Shown piece after piece: positions 24,961 through 37,385 of a stretch of DNA of 64,000 nucleotides. The position numbers and the translations under genes were made by a program. The number at the start of each line of letters is the position of its first letter. Position 1 is the first letter of the stretch. Below the pieces are notes generated by a model. The model worked only from the letters and a program-made list of their open reading frames with translations, was not told where the DNA came from and did no database searches. The stretch spans positions 2,424,325 through 2,488,324 of the forward strand of contig NC_035171.2 in NCBI RefSeq assembly GCF_001659605.2, read 5' to 3'. This DNA is from Manihot esculenta. Its lineage: Eukaryota > Streptophyta > Magnoliopsida > Malpighiales > Euphorbiaceae.

Positions 24961-26618
24961 CCTTAGTGGTATGTTCATCTAGGTCTGATAAGGAGACGAT
25001 GGCGTTTTATGAGGATGGGAGTATGCTGGTAAGCACAGTAGCACACGTAGATAGAAAGTCAATATTGTAAGTACTGAAAAAATGGAAAAAACCATATAAG
25101 TGGGGCAGCAGAATGAGATTATATATAAGGGTATGGACGCAATTTTAGAAATTGTACAGAAAAGCAATAAATACAATTAGTTAAAAGTAAAAAAAGCCAT
25201 GGAGAGAGAATATGTCTTGAAGAGAAGAATAGAATAAAAATAAACATTTGCAAAATAAAATTAATACTATTCATATGGTATTAAAAATTGTAACTGAGTT
25301 TTATTCTCTATATATTTATAAATTGATAATTGATTTTTTTTAATTTTTAAAGTAAAAATATAAGTTTTTTTAGGATTCTCTCTATCCTTTGTAGAGAGAG
25401 CACCTCTTTCTTCTTCTTTTTTTTTCTTTAATTTTTTGAGCGACATGCTCTTTTTTTTTTTTTTCCGTTTTATCGATTCCCTTGAAAAAAAGAAAAGGAC
25501 CTCCTAGCCCAACAATGGATCTTCTCTCCCCACTATTGGGCCGAGTGTGCATAGATTTTTTTTTCTTTTTGGTTGATCTTGCATATTGCAGATTTACCCT
25601 TTTTTTCGAGGCTTCCATCACAGCTAAAGTACTAAAGGATGTGGAATATCTTATTTGTTACGATGGAGTTTTCAAAGATTTAGTTGGCTCCAGTGCACTT
25701 TGATGGTTTTCTTTTTGAAAGGTCTGACCTTGATAGTCTTTTTTTGAAAAGGTCTGACTTTGCTGGTCTTCTTTTTGAAAGGTTTGACTTTGCTGGTATT
25801 CCTTTTGAAAGATTTGACTTTGCTGGTATTCCTTTTAAAAGGTTTGCCTTAGTAGTCCGCGTTTTCGACCCTTCCGACCTGACCTTAGTGGTATGTTCAT
25901 CTAGGTCTGATAAGGAGACGATGGCGTTTTATGAGGATGGGAGTATGCTGGTAAGCACAGTAGCACACGTAGATAGAAAGTCAATATTGTAAGTACCGAA
26001 AAAATGGAAAAAACCATATAAGTGGGGCAGCAGAATGAGATTATATATAAGGGTATGGACGCAATTTTAGAAATTGTACAGAAAAGCAATAAATACAATT
26101 AGTTAAAAGTAAAAAAAGCCATGAAGAGAGAATATGTCTTGAAGAGAAGAATAGAATAAAAATAAACATTTGCAAAATAAAATTAATACTATTCATATGG
26201 TATTAAAAATTGTAACTGAGTTTTATTCTCTATATATTTATAAATTGATAATTGATTTTTTTTAATTTTTAAAGTAAAAATATAAGTTTTTTTAAGATTC
26301 TCTCTATTCTTTGTAGAGAGAGCACCTCTTTCTTCTTCTTTTTTTTTCTTTAATTTTTTGAGCGACATGCTCTTTTTTGTTTTTCCGTTTTATCGATTCC
26401 CTTGAAAAAAAGAAAAAGGACCTCCTAGCCCAACAGTGGATCTTCTCTCCCCACTATTGGGCCGAGTGTGCATAGATTTTTTTTTCTTTTTGGTTGATCT
26501 TGTATATTGCAGATTTACCCTTTTTTTCGAGGCTTCCATCACAGCTAAAGTACTAAAGGATGTGAAATATCTTATTTGTTACGATGGAGTTTTCAAAGAT
26601 TTAGTTGGCTCCAGTGCA
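24745..26618 (+). repeat. Tandem duplication, about 0.95 kb x 2
   Basis: Copy 1 (24745-25697) and copy 2 (25697-26618) run head to tail and are nearly identical, with only scattered substitutions and small indels. Copy 2 lacks one 30-bp minisatellite unit, which accounts for nearly all of the length difference. Each copy includes the end of the minisatellite, the sequence from GGAGACGATGGCG onward, and a CT-rich stretch. The junction shares one or two bases with the normal ends. Duplicate open frames of 102 and 65 codons in the two copies are by-products. Confidence 0.93.
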
Positions 26619-26635
26619 TTTCTACTTTCATCGGT

Positions 26636-27210
26636 TGACTCAGTTGTCAAGGCTCTGTTTTGGGCACTCTATATAGCTTGGTGATGCTCCTTCCATGTGA
26701 AACATGCTTCGGTAGTCTTGACTCTTTACAAGCTAGTAGTTGGACGGAGATGTCTTGCATGTGGGTTGTTCCATACTCTTCCGCTTGTACTCAGCTAGAT
26801 TTAGTATTTTTTTTTTATGAACATATTCAGTATTTCATTAACCTTGATGCCTTTTTCTTCATCCGCTTTAGTTTTTCTTTAGACTTGTGTGCTTCCATAC
26901 TTGTTTGTGTTATTGTATGGGCTTTGTATTAGAGGGGTTTGCTTGGAAGTTTTGTTGGAGATTGTGTATGGGACTGGCTTTTGTTCTTACCGACGATGAA
27001 CAGCGGTGCTACCTAATTTGTTTTGAAGACTAATGTCTCTTGTTGGGCTGTGATTACAATTCTCTCTCCTATCTCTTTATCCTTTGATCTCTTGATGTTT
27101 CTAGAGCTTTATTATAAGATGTATTAATGTTTCTAGAGCTCTATTATAAATTGTGTTGGGTTTGGTATTTTTTATAAATGGATAATCAATATCCTTTAAT
27201 AAAAAAAAAA
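26636..27210 (+). mobile_element. Possible 3' end of a retroposed sequence
   Basis: This stretch of moderate complexity closes with TTTAATAAAAAAAAAAG at about 27195-27211, preceded by a short direct repeat of a TGTTTCTAGAGCT phrase. That resembles the 3' end of a plant LINE or a retrocopy. No reverse-transcriptase or RNase H similarity is visible and I found no clear target duplication. Confidence 0.3.
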
Positions 27211-28085
27211 GATAAATGATTTTTTTAGAGTATATAAATTAATAAAATGTTATTTTATAAAAATTTAAACTCCATTTCATAATATTTCAAGTAGAGTTAA
27301 TAATAAATCAAATTATTTTTAAATTTTTCATGTTATTTTATTTTTATAAATTTAAATATTTAATAGAATGGTATAGACATTGAAATATATATTAGACTTT
27401 TTTTATTGCATAAAATAAATATTGAATTTTATATCCATTTAGAATAGAATTAATGAGTAAAGTTAATGTGTTTCTTATAAAAATCTTAGCCATTCATTAC
27501 TTTTGAATTTCATATCGATTTCAAATAGAAATAATGTATTTTTTTTTGTAAGTATTTAGATATTTTTTCTTTTGACCTACGTGTTTTTCAAAGTAAGTTA
27601 GGTTATTTAATATGGTATCGGAGTTTGTCACCAAATTTCAACCTCTTAAATTAATTTTTTAAAATAAATTAGATCATATCAAAATTTAACAATAAATCTA
27701 TATGCAAAATGTGAATTGACTTTTATTTCTAATAAACAGTTTTCTTTATTTATTGATAAAATCATAACTTATTCACTGTTATAAAATTAATTGTTTAAAG
27801 CGACCTATTTTAATTAAGTAATATTAAAATTATTTTCATATCCATATAATTTAATTTTCCCCTATATAATTAACAATTCTCTTAAAATATCATTTTAGCC
27901 ATTGCAATTTACAATTTGGAGTGATTTTAATACCAGAACTAAAAAGACATAATCAATATATTTTTTTTTAGTAGGATACAGCGATAATTAGCAACTATTT
28001 AAGTTAAGAAAATTATTGCCTAAATTAGATTTATGAAAATAACTTTGCACACACCCAAAAAAAGAACACTAGGATCATAAGAGGC
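27211..28085. other. AT-rich spacer and EPF-like 3' flank
   Basis: I found no gene or delimited repeat in this spacer. The end nearest 28086 should contain the 3' UTR of the EPF-like gene. Confidence 0.45.
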
Positions 28086-28539
28086 TTATGGGCTATAGAA
28101 GGAAGGGCCACATTTGCATTTCCATCCCTCAGGCTCATAATTTGCATAATTGACACCCAAATGACTATGGGTCTTGCTAGTTGTGGGCACTTGGATTGCT
28201 TGGCATGGCCTACAGCCAAAGCACTTGTGTTCACAGCTTGGTGGACTTGACCCAATTTTGTTCAACCCTTTTGTGCATGCATCTTCATTTAATCCTCCCC
28301 CTTCTTCTCCCATGCTTTTAGAATCCTGCAAAAGTGGATTGAACATCTCTTCAATTTAACATCTTATTTTGGGCTTAACATCTTCTAAAGAGAGAGAGAG
28401 GGAGAGAGAGATTACTTGTTTAGAACCCATCTGGGTGCCTAAGTTTGAGCTCAAAATAACTTGCGGAGATTGACTCTGGCCTGTGATATGATCATCCATT
28501 TTTGTCTGTTAGTACTTGAATTGGTAAATTTGCAAGCTG

Positions 28540-28572
<33 letters not shown>

Positions 28573-28986
28573 CTAGGAAAATGGTCACTAAAGCTAAATT
28601 GAAAAACAGCAGTCAATAGAAACTTTTACACTGAGAAAGTCTACTGGAAAAATAGTTTTCTGGGAAAATGGATTTCTTTTGTCTTTTGCTTGCTGATTAT
28701 GTATCACGAAAGTTTCATTGTGATAACAGTAACAAAAGAAAAAGGGTTCACAAGACCAATGAATTTGAAATCCAAAGAAATGATGTTAAAAAATTGTTGA
28801 AAAAGAAATTGCAACTAGAAAGAGAATGTTAAATAGGCTATTAAAAAGAGTTCTAAAAGGGAAGAGAAGTAGCTAACCTGGTTGATCTACAGCAACACCA
28901 TTATTAGGTGCAAAGGGTCTGCTTGTCCCAGAAACAAAACTCATTATTTGCAGTGCTAATACAAAACAACAAAGTCTTGCCTCCAT
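28086..28986 (-). CDS. EPIDERMAL PATTERNING FACTOR-like secreted peptide
   Basis: This is a secreted cysteine-rich peptide precursor of the EPF/EPFL family. Members are perceived by ERECTA-family kinases, with TMM in stomatal lineages, and tune stomatal patterning or organ growth. Exons are 28986-28878, 28480-28416 and 28325-28086, totalling 414 nt or 137 aa, with phase intact. Residues 1-20 form a signal peptide (MEARLCCFVLALQIMSFVSG), followed by a low-complexity propeptide. The C-terminal domain has IGSSPPSCEHKCFGCRPC, then AIQVPT, and closes with WKCKCGPSFYSP. The cysteine spacing and the AIQVPT motif favour the EPFL1/2/3/7/8 branch, with EPFL7 my leading guess. The gene looks intact. The family call is firm and the subgroup is not. 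Confidence 0.9.
28378..28570. repeat. GA microsatellites in EPF-like introns
   Basis: Two (GA)n tracts occur: about 28389-28411 just after the exon 2 donor, and about 28540-28567 in intron 1. Both are simple repeats close to splice sites. Confidence 0.85.
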
Positions 28987-31900
28987 GTGCTTAATTAGAA
29001 TCTCTAGTGATGATGGTGACTATGATGACAATTTGTTTGAGAGAGAAAGAGGGAAGCTTTTGATTCACTCACAAACTTTAGGTGGCTCTGCATGATCTCT
29101 ACTGGGATATATGGAGATGGAAAAATCTTAACAAATTCATCTCCATTTCCCAAAAAGCAACCCACAGAACCTCCAAAATTTTCTTGGATTTCTCCTTTTC
29201 TCTTCTTAAATTGCAGTGGTAGAGCTACTGATATTGCTTCACAAACAAGTGATTCTATTTTCTCATCAGTTAGTGAGAATACCTGTAAGTTTCTTTTCAC
29301 TTGACAACTCACTTGAGAAACCTCATCCTCAATCTGTTTTCTATGTCTTTCCTCTTCTACCCATTGATTTCTTTACCTTCCAACACAAGCCAAACCTCTC
29401 TATACTTTCCTTTTTCTTTCTTCTCTCTCTCAAAATCAGCCTAAACAACAATTTAGAAGATTGTTCATTTTCACAAAATAACAGCTCCTAATTTGGGGGT
29501 CTGGGAAATCTGTAGGGACCCCATAAATCACTGACAATAATACAAAAGAAAATCTTAGCTACCCCGTAGGCTGCAGAGCAGAGCCCTTCTTTTTTTTCTT
29601 TTTCTTTTCTTTTTTTTTTTGTTTTTGTTTCCCCTCATAGTTTCAATCCCATAAAAGGCAGAAAACAAATCCAGTGGCAGAGACCCTTTCACATTAAAAA
29701 AATTAAAAAGGCATCAGTGTCTCAGACATGCAGGACTGCTAAGGATCTTTAATGAGTTAGTTAATAAATTTAAATAAGGAGAGTTAAGGTCAACCTTTCA
29801 CAGGTTGGAAGGTGGGAAACATGGAGAGAAGGATGTGCCACTCTCCAATCTGGAAAATCCATTTGGACCATCAGCTATGATGATAATTAAATACGTTCTG
29901 TGGTCCTAGTTACCTTTCTGGTATCTCCAGATGTGCACATTCAATGAGGAACTTGATTCTACTCCATGACACACTATCAACAGTTTCATCTTTAAATTTA
30001 CGAACTCAAGCATCTATGGCTACTAAACACCAGGTAGCAGCTAAGCAAGCATATAAACTTATTCAGTTTTGAGGTGTTTGAGGTGTGAGCTGTGTGTTTG
30101 TGTGTGATACTGATAGTCACTAACTGAGTATGTGTATATGAGAGAGAATTTTCCCAAATAAGGGACTTTGTGGGTTCATAAATGTTATAAAAGATTCGTG
30201 AAATATCAACAAGAGAAGTAAAAGAAAAGTGTATGTCTTTAATAATCTGCTATGCAATTTGGTCAAGGAAATACTCATTGATACTTGTGCTGATTTGAGT
30301 GATTTGATCATTCAATTTGCTGTACTCTCTCCATTCAGCACTTCTTTCTCCACCTATAAAGATTAGCAATGGTATGTTTCTCCATCAAAAAACAGTTAGT
30401 CGAATCAAAACTGGATGTTATTATTTTTTGCCTTTAATAAAATACACTGTAACTCTGTACCACTAAAACCTCAATAATGTTGATTCACTGTTATTTTTAG
30501 GTCACAGATTCAGACCTCATCAACAACATTCATGTAATGCAAGGAAAGTAATACATACAGGACCCATCTACAGGGTTTACATTTTGAAGAATTTCAGAGA
30601 AAAACATTTAAAGATAATACATAATGACAAGTGACCATTAACATATGGATTTTAGATAGGGCTAAATAGAAAAACTTAGGTGCTACAAGCTGTATTTTGG
30701 CTATTATCTACACATGTATAGATACAAATTCCATGTGCCTATATTGGTCAAATTGAACCAAGAAGCCTATCTGCTGCATATGGGCCATACCTGTACATGC
30801 AACCAATGTCATATCTCTCTTAAGCCTTTAATGCATCTATTTCAGAATAATTAATGATGATGCAACAATTATAACAACTTTTTATTAGCACATGATCATA
30901 TCAGAAATCAACCATTTCCTCATTAATATAGACAACAAAATAAAGTGCGGGTTTGTGTACTGTTCCTACAAGAAATAAAATAGGGAGAGAGGTTGTTTCT
31001 CCATAGTTAAAAGTCTAAAAACAGTTTGCTCTGAAGTCCAGAACAGATATGTAATGCAATCTTTGTTCATGACATATGATTTCAGTGTTCTCAATCAGCA
31101 AAGGTAAACCATAATGTAGGAGATATTTGATAGTCTCATGTCTAGATATCATAGTAATTTGATAGTCACTGGCCACTGCCACTAAATATTTTCTTTCTCC
31201 AGTTTTTCTGAACTGCATATAAACCCTGGTTTATTCTTTAACTCTGGTTTATCAAGAATATGCAAGAAAAACACTTCAAATTGTTGATTCATTGCCAGAG
31301 ATGGCTTAGAAGTTTTACCGTTCTAATACTCTATCCAAGAATTATCAGTATTTATCAACCATTAATATCTCTGCATCATCCAAAAATCTAAGTAATTGAA
31401 CAATGTGCACGCCTTTTTTGCTAATTTCCTCACATTCAATCATATTGAGCTAATTGTGACAGATAAGGACTCTTGCATCCAGCAACAGTCAAAGGTGGCT
31501 AATTGAGCACAAACAGAAACTAATGCAATTCATAATAAAAGCAGCGCAACCTCAAACAGATTATTATTTGGCTTAAAGGTTTTAAACTTATTTAGCAAAG
31601 CTACACAGGTTCAACTAAAGGATAGCTCCATGTAGAGCACATTGATCACTCATGCCAAATAGAAATGTAATGAAGCCAACCATAGCCTGATTTGGTGTAT
31701 TTGCAGCCCTGAGAAGGCCAATGCTTGTAGTGCCTTCAACATTTTATGAGTGTGAAATCAATTGACTACTCTTTGGATGAAAAGCCTGAATCCAAACGGC
31801 ACTCTTTCTTTCAAATTACTAAATACAATCAAATTGCAAGATAGTGATTGCATATGTATGCTTTGAATTGAAATTGGAAAATTAACACCAAAAACAATAA

Positions 31901-32050
31901 AATGAAATAGAGTTTTTCAATTTCAAAGCAAACAATACAATAATGATACATGCTGCCATGTCCAAGTTCATCTAAATAACCAACTGTAGCAGACTTCCAC
32001 CATTGAATCCCACAACAATCATACTTTCACAGACATACTTCACTTCCTCT
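28987..32050. other. EPF-like upstream region and intergenic spacer
   Basis: From 29004 to 29312 the minus strand holds an open frame of 102 codons that stops 17 nt before the EPF-like ATG. It has no known domain and is probably leader sequence. The rest (29500-32050) is spacer with pyrimidine runs near 29587-29625 and no recognisable gene, transposon end or RNA gene. The last part before 32051 would be the 3' UTR of the small protein gene. Confidence 0.4.
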
Positions 32051-32889
32051 CTAGGAAGATGACTTGTGTTTTTCATCCTTCTTTGGATGAATTGCTTCAA
32101 CAATGGCCTCAAGTTCTTCCTTCACTCGTTCAAATACACCTGGTCCTTTGATTTCATCTGTGGAGGTATTCTCATCAATCTCATCACTTGTTCCATGCGT
32201 TTCTTTATGATGGCGAGGAATGTGAATTATTGACTCAATCTCTTCCTTGGCTCTTTCAAATATATTTGGAGATTTTCCATCTTTTTCTTCAATATCAAAA
32301 GTTCAAAACCAAACAAAGAAAGCACAAGCCTCAGTATTTTTGCTTCCGCAGTTCAAATTGCTTACAAATTAGAGTTCATATTACATGAAGGACATGGTTT
32401 TCATTCCTTCAGTGAAAGAAAAGATAGCAAAATTGCATCTTCAAACATAGAAAATATCGCCGATTCCGTATGATACTAAAGAGACTTTCATAGACAACCC
32501 AAAGAAAAAGAAAAAGAAAAACCCAAATCCATCATCCATCTTGATGGGTGAAAAAGTTTAAGCCTTTTAGCTGTACTGAATTTCAGAGCAGTGTCACTGC
32601 TCGAGGAGAAGAAATCTCCCCCGCCAAATTTCTTCCTTTGTTGGATGCAGCAACAGTAAATGAATCGACCCATATGAAGGATTATAGTAACTAAAGATAA
32701 AGGCTATCATCTATCCAAAGCTTATGAACAAATTTAGGAACATTACGTATCGAGAGATTAAAAGCAAGAACTAAACTACAATAGCTATCTTCAAGAGAAT
32801 CAACACTATAGCAACAAGTGAATCATCTACAGACAAAACATTTAGATACCTGATGGGGACTTTGTTGAGTCTGGTTTTGATTCTGCCAT
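32051..32889 (-). CDS. Small charged protein of unknown function (91 aa, two exons)
   Basis: Exon 1 is 32889-32850 and exon 2 is 32286-32051. Together they give 276 nt, 91 aa, with a GT donor and an AG acceptor that keep the phase. The product begins MAESKPDSTKSPS and is hydrophilic with no signal peptide or membrane segment. It contains two copies of one module, NIFERAKEEIESII and GVFERVKEELEAIV, separated by an acidic, His-containing linker, and ends in a Lys/Ser-rich tail. The modules would form short amphipathic helices. I recall similar short proteins in other dicots without a known function, which suggests a real conserved gene, but I cannot name it. Confidence 0.72.
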
Positions 32890-33733
32890 TGAAATTTCTC
32901 AGCTAAGAAACTTTTCTTGTTTCTTTCTCTGTATCTGGACTCGATTAAGCTAATTAGCTTATCAACGTTAACCTGAACAGTGCCGTTGCTGGAACAAGCG
33001 TATCCAGGCCGTTTATGCAAGTGGGTCTGATGGCCATATGGAGAAATGGACGGTTCAGATGCTATCCATTCTCAAATTGCTTCTTTAACACATCAAGTGG
33101 GCCAGTGGGATGCTATGTGATGGTGATGGAAATGGGCCTCTAATTATGATTTTACAAAACTGAATTTCAAATTTTGAAGTTTAGAATTTTAAATTAATAT
33201 GTGGTTTCAGATTTTTTTTTAAATTTTTAATTATGTATCAGAATTTTATTAGCAGGATGAATAAATCGAGTGTGTGAAATAATTTTTTAATATATACACT
33301 GAAAATTTAATTGTGAAGCTGATTGAATGTTTTTTGCAAGAAAGATATTTTATTTTTCTTATGAAACTCACTTAATTTACAAATTAATATAATAATTAAT
33401 TAGTTTGTGATATCAGAATTATATGGTAGTTTCAAAATCCACCTTAGTTGTCAAAAATATTAATCCATGACTAATTTTCTACTCAAGCTGACCAAACATT
33501 TCGTTTAAGTGACAGTTAGTTATTTAGAGATTATATAGTGGGCAAGTAAAGGTAATTTTCACTTACTGAATTTTAATGACTGTTTTATTATAATAATTAA
33601 ATTTTAATTTCTTTTTAAAAAGTTATTAACGTTTAAATATTTATCTAATATAATCGTTCCAATGAGTTTCCAATTTCAGATAAAACGTACCGTTTTATAC
33701 TAAGAAACTTCCCAACCTTATCTCCTCTCTCTC
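32890..33733. other. Upstream region of the small protein gene and spacer
   Basis: The first 150 bases or so (32890-33060) are leader-like and more complex. The remaining sequence is AT-rich spacer without a recognised gene. Confidence 0.4.
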
Positions 33734-34012
33734 TTGCTCAGCCATGGACAGCCCCAAAAATATACGCAGTCAAGCACCACTCTCTCTTCATGCAGTAGTG
33801 GAAGAAGAAACATCGCTTCCACCTCCCCTGAATTCGAGTTTTGGATGGTCTGTAATCTATCTTTTCTGAAACCTGATCTAGTATTCGCCGATGAACTCCT
33901 TGTTGACGACATCCTCCTTCCTCTCCATTTACTCCACCTCCAAAAACCACTACCCTTGGTTGGACCCACCAGATTCTCCAATCTCAATTTGCATCCTGAT
34001 GCGGAGCCCTAA
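33734..34012 (+). pseudogene. Fragment of a plant-specific protein gene (EFEFWMV / ADEL type)
   Basis: The plus frame reads SPEFEFWMVCNLSF, then KPDLVFADELLVDDILLPLH. This resembles the conserved N-terminal block of a plant family of unstructured proteins (kinase-regulator or BIG GRAIN-like proteins have an ADELF...G...PL motif). It stops after 92 codons, whereas family members are normally several hundred residues long. No continuation is visible downstream in any frame. A truncated gene copy is the simplest reading. A short functional gene is possible. The family assignment rests on memory of the motif only. Confidence 0.45.
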
Positions 34013-35177
34013 GTATCCCCTAGGGTTATAGAAGCAGAGTTGCTAATCCCTTTAATCGCTTCAAAGAGATAGAGAGATATCTTCAAGAAAGGTCACAAGA
34101 AAACTTCAACACCAAAGAATCAACCCCATAGAGTTTTCAAATCCACATTAGAGTTACAACTACATATTGGTCACATGCTTCTATTGCTTCCTTTAGACAT
34201 TGTAACTGAGCCTTTTGCTTCATATGAGATGTGTGAGTGAAATGGATTAATTTTCTCTTCTTTAATTTTTTTTATTTCTTTTGAGATGTGTGAAATTTTT
34301 AAATTGAAATATGACACACGTGTATTTTATCGAAAAATTTATCGAAAAAACACTTGAGTAACTATTTTATATAAATATTTAAAAGTTAATGATTTTCTCA
34401 AAGCAAATTGAAATTCTCCAAATAAAAAGTGATTTAAATTTAGTGACCGTGAATAAAAATTACTCGAGAAAGCAATTAGTGATATACATTAATTATATAA
34501 TTAAATTTAATCTTTTTACAATATTTTATAGTAATTTATAACATTATTATAAATATGATATCTTATAGATTTTTAATATTTTATATATTATCTTAATGTG
34601 TAATTTATGAATATATTATTTTGAATTACTTATTATTTTCACAATATATACAAAATAATATTTAAAAAAATCAGGGAACTTAAATTTATTATAGTAAATA
34701 TCACCGGATAAGTTAATGCATGATAATCGGATTTTGGACATCCCAACTCGCACTAAAAAAGGTTAGATTTTGACTTTGTTGAGACCCAATATATACACTT
34801 CTTCGCATACAAATCCAAATTATACACTTCTTCGCATACAAATCCAAATTTCACTTTGATGAATAAGACTGAGCTTAAGCCTACGCACTAGAGGTCTGAC
34901 CATATTTATTCCTTTGGCCACGTAGCTTGGGATCGTGTCCACATGATACTTGATGAAATTAAATAACTGACGATGAAAAAGGACATAGTATGTTCGTATA
35001 TATGGTTAGCGTGACTGTGACATGTGGGTATAAATGCAGAATAGCAATTAAACGTCATTAAAGAAAAAAAGGTAAAGGGATAAAGAAAGTAAGAGAGATA
35101 AACCAAATCAAATTTATCAAAATACACCTTAAGTTTATCATTTACTGATATTAGAGCATCACTTATGTTTAGATTTT
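34013..35177. other. AT-rich spacer
   Basis: No gene or delimited repeat was seen. A 26-nt sequence (ATACACTTCTTCGCATACAAATCCAAAT) is present twice in tandem at about 34791-34849. Confidence 0.4.
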
Positions 35178-35185
35178 ATTATTTA

Positions 35186-35913
35186 TAGGGCTGTAATCGA
35201 ACCGAGTCAATGCGAGTTTTAATAAGCTCAAGCTCGATTAGAAAATAAATTTAAAAACTCGAGTTTCATTTATAAGGTCAAACTCGATTCATAAAATAAA
35301 TATTAAACTTGAACTCGATTCGTAATAAACTTGTTTATCACATTAATGAGCTAACTCAAACTCCATTTAAAAAGTTAGAATTTGAGCTCATTTAGTCTCG
35401 AAGCTTGATTATATTATAAACAAATTCGATATAATTTAAATTCATTTAAATTATAAATAAATTTAAATTAAAAATAAAATTTAAATTATGAGGTAAGACT
35501 TTTTAAATTATTATTTTTATTTAATTGAAATCTCTCAAATCCAAAACTAATGAAAAAAAATGGAGAAGAATTGTCTTTTTATAAAGAAATCATAATCCTC
35601 CATATCCCTTCAACTTTTGATGTGGGATTGGTGTTGGCGAACTCATGAACTTGTTCGCGAGCATGCTCATAAACTTGTTCGTGAGCCTATTCACGAGCTT
35701 GTTCGCGAGTCTATTCACGAGCTTGAAAATGAGTAGAGCTCACGAGGCTAAATGAGCCGAATACTGGTAAGTTCAAACTCGGTTCATTTATTAAACGATC
35801 ATAAAAAATGAGCTCGAGTTCGGCTCGTTTAGAAAACGAATCGAGCCCGATCGAACTTTTATCGAATCGAGTCTCGAATAGCTCACGAACAGTTTGATTC
35901 GTTTACACCCCTA
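35186..35913. mobile_element. hAT-type MITE (728 bp)
   Basis: The left end TAGGGCTGTAATCGAACCGA and the right end (complement TAGGGGTGTAAACGAATC) are inverted repeats. The interior has many GAGCTCG / CGAGCTT motifs in both orientations, giving strong secondary-structure potential. Flanks are ATTATTTA and ATTATTAT, a poor 8-bp match that fits an old hAT duplication. There is no coding capacity. A repeated TTCACGAGCTTGTTCGCGAG phrase lies at about 35640-35720. Confidence 0.7.
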
Positions 35914-35921
35914 ATTATTAT

Positions 35922-36930
35922 AATCGCAGCAAATCAAAAGAATAAAATATAAAAAATGATATTCCCTCTATTTCATAATTTTTTTTTCGATTGTTTTAAA
36001 ATTATTATTTATTTTTTTATATTATAATAATATAAATTGAACTATTATAATTATATTTAATGTTATTTTATTTTTAAGAAATTTTTTAAAATTATATCTT
36101 TTAATACTTAATAAAATTTAACGTATTAGGTGGTATAATTGAAATTCTAATAAAAAAATATATTTTTTAATATATATAAAAAAATTATAAAATAAAAAGA
36201 GTATACAGAAAAAATCACTAAATAAATTAAAAAAATGAATAAGTTTCAAAGAAGTCAGGATTTTAATTTCCGTCGCTTTCCAGGCAACATGGAGGACGTC
36301 AAAGAGAAAATTGAAGTAAATATGTTTTAGTATAACACGTCAAACGACGAGAAAATGTAGCGTATTAAGACCCAGAAGAAAAGAATGTGTTCATAGTTTA
36401 ATTTGGCCATACATCAATTAAAAATCTACAATTAATTATTAAAGTATTACTTTGTACAGTACGTGTGAAACTCACCTTTTGAAGTAATTGACACTGCCAA
36501 ACTTTCTTATGGTTTAGAGTTTGACTCTTTTTGTGGCTTCATCAACCCTAGTCCACGTTTTAGCTCAGATTCATATATATTAACTCTTGAATTTAGTAGG
36601 TTTAAATTGAAATTTAATTCAATAAATTTGTGATGCAATTCCAATTAGAGATTGACTTTAGTACTAATTTTGCATAGGCGAAATTGGTTATATTTTTTCA
36701 ATGATGAGACCTAATTCACCCACATGAACTTCATATCCCTCAATCAATTTCATAATTTTATTACTATCACACCATAAAAACGAGAATTAATACCATATCA
36801 ATGCTGTTAATGAATGGAGAATTGGGATTCGATTATTAATTAGTTATTTTATCTTGTACGTAATTTTTCTGGGAAGCTTCTTGGTTGAAAGACTCTCTCT
36901 GTGTCTCTCTTCATGGATAAACATGAAACA
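35922..36930. other. AT-rich spacer between two MITEs
   Basis: I found no gene, RNA or clear repeat boundary in this spacer. Confidence 0.4.
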
Positions 36931-36938
36931 CAATTTTC

Positions 36939-37385
36939 TAGGGGTGAGTAGTATTCGATTCAAATCGAAAAAATCGACTGAATCGAATCGATTTAAAAAT
37001 TTGATTTGATTTTTTATACATTTCAGTTCAGTTCGGTTTTTAATTTTAGAAATTTTAATTATTTCGGTTCGGTTCGGTTTTGATCAGAAAAAAACTGAAA
37101 AAACCGAACCGAACCGATTAGTGATAATAATATATTTTTTCAATAATATAAAGAAATTAAATTATATTAAAATTAAAATATTTTAATTAAATTTTAAAAT
37201 ATTAAAAATAAAAAAATTATTAAAAATCAAAACCGATCAAACCGAACCGAATTAGACCGGTTCGGTTCGATTCGATTTCTGACCAAAATCGGTTCGATTC
37301 GGTTTTCATAAACACTAAAATTTCGGTTTTCGGTTTATTCAGTTCGGTTCGGTTCAAAACCGAACCGACCGAATGCTCACCCCTA
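36939..37385. mobile_element. hAT-type MITE (447 bp) upstream of the IQM gene
   Basis: The ends are TAGGGGTGAG and CTCACCCCTA, perfect inverted decamers. Long inner arms are rich in TTCGGTTCGGTT and its complement. The flanks CAATTTTC (36931-36938) and CAATCTTC (37386-37393) match at 7 of 8 positions, consistent with an 8-bp hAT target duplication. It is non-coding. The element lies about 350 bp upstream of the TATA box of the IQM-type gene. Confidence 0.85.
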
